This document shows positions 60,001 through 64,000 of a stretch of DNA of 64,000 nucleotides, one piece after another. Origin of the DNA: Nematostella vectensis (taxonomy: Eukaryota > Cnidaria > Anthozoa > Actiniaria > Edwardsiidae); the NCBI RefSeq assembly GCF_932526225.1, contig NC_064041.1, positions 6,841,042 through 6,905,041 of the forward strand. Direction: 5' to 3'. Position 1 is the stretch's first letter. Each line of letters begins with the position of its first letter. The translations under genes and the position numbers were made by a program. Below the pieces are notes generated by a model, which worked only from the letters and a program-made list of their open reading frames with translations, had not been told where the DNA came from and searched no databases.

Positions 60001-63000
60001 AGTGTGAATTGGCCTTCTAATCCTCAAAACGCAAGATACAGGTTCACGTACTATGTTAGCTCACCTTCTCGGAATGAATCAGGGATCTCAAAAGTTTCTG
60101 CGACTGGGATTGAAAGTCTTGGTTTTTTAGGGGCTTTTGTTTCTGAGTCATCCTCTGCGTTTTGTTCGTTGCTGGCTTCAGTTTCTATAACAGAAACAGA
60201 ATATGCACTCAATAATGGTTATACAGACAAAAATTATTAAATAGTTATGTATAAAGCTGGTTGGCAATGGTTTGCTTTCCATTAGACTGGATGATACTGT
60301 ATCTACCTTATTTTTCTTTATTATCGCGCATCTTGAATTTTTTTCTCGCCACATTTCGCGATTCTTTAACTTCGCGATCGCTGTGAAATTTGTGTTTGTG
60401 CAAAGACACCGGGGATTTAATTTCGCGAATTTGACGTTCAAGTGATTTGTAGAAAAAAAAACTGAAGGTAACCAACTACTAAAACAAGAACAAGATCCAT
60501 CAAATTTCGTGGGATTAAAGTTCGCGGTCTTTATCTTTCGCGGGTCTTTAAAGTTCGCGAATTTTTTTAAATCGCGAAAAACGCGAGTTTAAGTACGCGA
60601 GAGAATTAAGCAGAATAAGTGCAGTTCACCCTAATGGCTAGCCTGTTCTCAGGCGGTACAGTAGACGGTACAGTAGGCGGTGCATTAGGCGGTGCAGTAG
60701 ACGGTGCAGTAGACGGTACAGTAGACGGTACAGTAGACGGTGCAGTAGACGGTACAGTAGACAGTACAGTAGACGGTACAGTAGACGGTACAGTAGACGG
60801 TACAGTAGACGGTACAGTAGACGGTGCAGTAGACGGTGCAGTAGACGGTACAGTAGACGGTGCAGTAGACGGTACAGTAGACGGTGCAGTAGGCGGTACA
60901 GTAGACGGTGCAGTAGGCGGTGCAGTAGACGGTGCAGTAGACGGTGCAGTAGGCGGTACAGTAGGCGGTGCAGTAGACGGTGCAGTAGGCGGTGCAGTAG
61001 GCGGTGCAGTAGACGGTGCAGTAGGCGGTACAGTAGGCGGTGCAGTAGGCGGTACAGTAGACGGTACAGTAGACGGTGCAGTAGACGGTGCAGTAGACGG
61101 TACAGTAGACGGTACAGTAGACGGTGCAGTAGACGGTACAGTAGACGGTACAGTAGACGGTACAGTAGACGGTACAGTAGACGGTACAGTAGACGGTACA
61201 GTAGACGGTGCAGTAGACGGTGCAGTAGACGGTACAGTAGACGGTACAGTAGACGGTGCAGTAGACGGTACAGTAGACGGTGCAGTAGACGGTGCAGTAG
61301 ACGGTACAGTAGACGGTACAGTAGACGGTACAGTAGACGGTACAGTAGACGGTACAGTAGACGGTGCAGTAGACGGTGCAGTAGACGGTGCAGTAGACGG
61401 TACAGTAGACGGTACAGTAGACGGTACAGTAGACGGTACAGTAGACGGTACAGTAGACGGTACAGTAGACGGTGCAGTAGACGGTCCAGTAGACGGTGCA
61501 GTAGACGGTACAGTAGACGGTACAGTAGACGGTACAGTAGACGGTACAGTAGACGGTGCAGTAGACGGTGCAGTAGACGGTACAGTAGACGGTACAGTAG
61601 ACGGTACAGTAGACGGTACAGTAGACGGTGCAGTAGACGGTGCAGTAGACGGTGCAGTAGACGGTGCAGTAGACGGTACAGTAGGCGGTACAGTAGACGG
61701 TGCAGTAGACGGTGCAGTAGACGATACAGTAGACGGTGCAGTAGACGGTACAGTAGACGGTACAGTAGACGGTGCAGTAGACGGTACAGTAGACGGTGCA
61801 GTAGACGGTACAGTAGACGGTACAGTAGTACAGTAGACGGTACAGTAGACGGTACAGTAGACGGTACAGTAGACGGTACAGTAGACGGTACAGTAGACGG
61901 TACAGTAGACAGTGCAGTAGACGGTGCAGTAGACAGTGCAGTAGACGGTGCAGTAGACGGTACAGTAGGCGGTGCAGTAGGCGGTGCAGTAGACGGTACA
62001 GTAGACGGTGCAGTAGGCGGTAGAGTAGGCGGTGCGCTAGCGCTCGCAACTCGCAAAATGCGATTTCCTTCTCCATGTGGCGAATTCTATTGCTAACTAC
62101 ATTCGCCACGGTGGCGAATGCCCGTTTCCTATACTCGTGAATTTTGAATCACGATATTTCCCCTTGAAATCTTATTCCTAATCCGTCAAAATATCGTACT
62201 AATGAAAATCGCAAATCGGAAAAACACAGGCCGAGGAATGAATTCTCGTTTTGCGCTGTTTTCTTGTTCCGGGTAGGATAATATTTTCACGAAGAGGATA
62301 ATTCTTGAAATCTCCAGTTACTTTTGGTTACCATATTGTACTTAATCTTGCAAAAAAAAAGGATCGGCATATTTCGCGAGATTTTGCGATTTAGGTGCAA
62401 AATCATTTTCAATTTCGCAAAAATGTCAAAAACGCATTTCTCCGAGAATTTGATTAAACCTTACAACAACAAAAAACTACTGTAGAAATCATATTGTGCT
62501 TGATGCTATCTTCTAACACATTCATATACACTGAAGCTGTGGCACAAAAGTTAAGAATCATAAGTTCTTAATCGTCTTGGTCTTGGTCGTCATTAAAAAA
62601 AAAAAAGGAAACAAAACGGAAAGGGTATTGAATTTTGCGATATTAAAGTTCGTAGAAATAGGATTTTGCGGGACTTAAATTTCGCGAAATTAAAGAGACC
62701 AATAAGGTATTTTTTATTAAATTGGTCGCTATAGCTTCTCGGTTGTAGCTAATTCCCCATCAGTGTGGCTAATTCCTTTGGCTTAAAAAAAGCCATAGTG
62801 GCTCGTGCCCAAAAGATCCTAGCGCACACGGAGTCGTCAACCATTTTGGATCCGAGGCTACCTATATGCCTTTCCCTGGGACCGCGAGTAGCCTCAAATC
62901 CAACATTGTGGCCAATTAGTAGATCAAGATTTCCACAAAAATACATGATCTGCCACCTGCAAGCAGGCTAACTAACGGTCTGTACCTGCATTGCTATTTG

Positions 63001-63448
63001 TTCTCTGTTCATGCTTTTGTATCCATGTTCGGCTCAGCTGTATTGCAGTGGAAGCGTTTATACCTTGGTGTTCACCATCAATACCAAGTTCTGCCAACCA
63101 AACACACTGAAGTCAGCCCACTGGGACACACAGGTCACAGTTAAAAGATGTAGACTTAGAAAAATCATGTTTTATAATTCGAAAGGCTGACTCAAGAAAG
63201 CATTGCTGAGTTTGCGGTTATGGAGGCTAACTGTGCTTACAGATGACAGTTACGTCCAATTCTCACGGTTTTCCGAATTTCTCAACCAAGAAATAATAGT
63301 CACCTCTATTTAGCAATGCTTTTGGTTGTTTCAATCAGACCCAATCACACAGAGTCCCGTCTGATAAATACTTATGCATAGTCATGTTCTCATTACCTGG
63401 TCGTTTGCCTGGATAGTCATCTAGAGAAGGAACAACATGTAAAGAAGT
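57087..63448 (-). CDS. FPGS: Folylpolyglutamate synthase, C-terminal 310 residues in eight exons
   Basis: Exons in transcript order are 63448-63397, 63090-62986, 60184-60065, 59686-59589, 59353-59301, 58922-58847, 58773-58704 and 57445-57087. All junction phases agree and total 311 codons including the stop. Conserved landmarks appear in the same order as in human FPGS: LHVVPSLDDY, LGIDGEHQGINASTAIQLS, GLRNTRWWGR, FYIDGAHTPRS, ACIKWFL, VLLFNLTGDRDP, DCKFDHAVFSPN, NFTVTRDSQLRHCVENQ, ALRWITAGRDP and LVTGSLHLVG at the C-terminus. The enzyme adds glutamates to folates with ATP, trapping them in cytosol and mitochondria. The N-terminal half with the P-loop lies upstream, beyond the window. The intron 62985-60185 holds a 12-bp minisatellite and intron 58703-57446 a 43-bp minisatellite. 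No stops or frameshifts were seen, so the gene looks functional. Confidence 0.93.
58002..58703. repeat. 43-bp minisatellite (array B) in the last FPGS intron
   Basis: About 16 copies of the unit aatcagcaaatggattacta followed by aaccccatagttacctccccacc, some with ggcaattacta variants. The right edge of the array runs into the splice donor of the FPGS exon ending at 58704: on the minus strand the donor GTAACTATGGG is the start of the repeat unit. Confidence 0.95.
60649..62030. repeat. 12-bp minisatellite, about 115 copies
   Basis: The unit GACGGTRCAGTA (R is A or G) fills 1.38 kb. Minor variants are GGCGGT, GACAGT and one GGTCCAG. Because 12 is divisible by three, it creates long frames on both strands (VDGT/VDGA on plus; LLYR, CTVY on minus) that are by-products. 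A partial unit near 61826-61834 breaks the plus frame. It lies in an FPGS intron. Confidence 0.98.
62031..62985. other. FPGS intron, right of the minisatellite
   Basis: AT-rich sequence containing repeated ttcgcgaaatt/tttcgcgag words on both sides of the minisatellite (60340-60600 and 62370-62690). No exon was found. Confidence 0.5.
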
Positions 63449-64000
63449 CTGAAAGAAAAAAGGAATCTCAATTGCGCTACTGTAAGCCTCACTGTCTGTT
63501 GAGGTAGCAGGGCTCAGATTTATCAAGCGTTGGTATTTTTACATAAATATTCGACAAAGTGTGTGAAAGAAAGTGTGGGTTTGGTCTTTCGCACAGTACT
63601 TCTAGCTCATTGGTAAAAAAGGAACTTGTCAATTTCCTCTTGGCTTGAGGCGAGTTGATTTGAGAATGTTGCAAGTTCATATAGAGACATCGCCAATTGC
63701 TAAAAAAAATCGCTGATACGTCGGCATTCGCCGGGGAGGTCGAAGCTGTGTTTTGTTGAAGAAATCCAGGAACAGGCAACTGACTTTGACTTGTCGGCAC
63801 GACTGTGGTAGTGGCGCTTGGTTGTTCCACACTTGGCTGATCTATTCAAAACGAGAGACACTTCTTGTTGATGCTTCTTACCCGCCGTTTTATACGATTT
63901 CAAGCTCTCGGTTAATTTGTTCCCCCGACAAAGTTTTCCGGGACTCCAGCATCCAGAAGCCTTGAAATTCCTGTTTTTCTCACAGAATGATTGGATATTT

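Noticed and set aside
60619..61836. 405-residue VDGT/VDGA repeat protein on plus, and the 470-residue LLYR and CTVY frames on minus
   Set aside because: All come from a 12-bp minisatellite whose period keeps every frame without a stop open. They lie in an FPGS intron and have no unique domain.
63700..64000. About 100 open codons on the minus strand at the window edge (ending RRISDFF)
   Set aside because: No similarity to FPGS or another family could be seen and it carries no clear splice sites. An overlapping frame (63489-63830) is equally open, so neither was called.

Overview
The window is animal nuclear DNA and most resembles an anthozoan cnidarian of the sea anemone type (Nematostella-like). 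Genes are split into many short exons with GT-AG introns. The intergenic and intronic DNA is AT-rich and crowded with small inverted-repeat transposons, minisatellites and poly(C)/poly(G) tracts. The encoded proteins are animal families. The species call is inference, and there is one 200-base assembly gap at 19590-19789. Exon models below were built by hand from splice sites, phase agreement and family alignment.

Layout. 800-6983 (+): 3' part of an F-BAR/HR1/SH3 gene of the CIP4/FNBP1/TOCA-1 family. 7.0-12.0 kb: transposon-rich spacer. 12093-16263 (+): complete SH2 plus RasGEF-like adaptor of the BCAR3/NSP family, followed by a 39-bp minisatellite. 17824-21468 (+): ANKUB1-like ubiquitin/ankyrin gene, broken by the gap. 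21.7-23.4 kb: a TTAA-flanked element nested in another element. 23687-24472 (-): intronless NNMT/PNMT-type methyltransferase. 25.1-27.5 kb: a 2.3-kb element whose terminal inverted repeats are themselves minisatellite arrays. 27.9-33.5 kb: MITEs, a reverse-transcriptase remnant, a GTCC/GTCT microsatellite and an isolated WW-domain exon. 33722-44124 (+): complete 20-exon CLIP4 orthologue with ankyrin repeats and three CAP-Gly domains. Its last coding exon has been amplified into a 41-bp minisatellite.

45-57 kb is a gene-poor, duplicated region. It holds minisatellites, a broken zinc-ribbon ORF, a gag-like ORF, a two-exon secreted cysteine-rich peptide gene with a broken tandem copy, a Ty3/gypsy pol remnant and a decayed collagen-like locus. 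63448-57087 (-): eight exons of folylpolyglutamate synthase (FPGS), found exon by exon. Two of its introns contain large minisatellites, and one array supplies a splice donor.

The recognised genes act in membrane curvature and actin signalling (FNBP1, BCAR3), microtubule plus-end binding (CLIP4), folate retention (FPGS) and small-molecule methylation (NNMT-like). They are not an operon or evident cluster. The least expected signals are the recurrent conversion of exon ends and splice sites into tandem repeats, and the array-ended 2.3-kb element.
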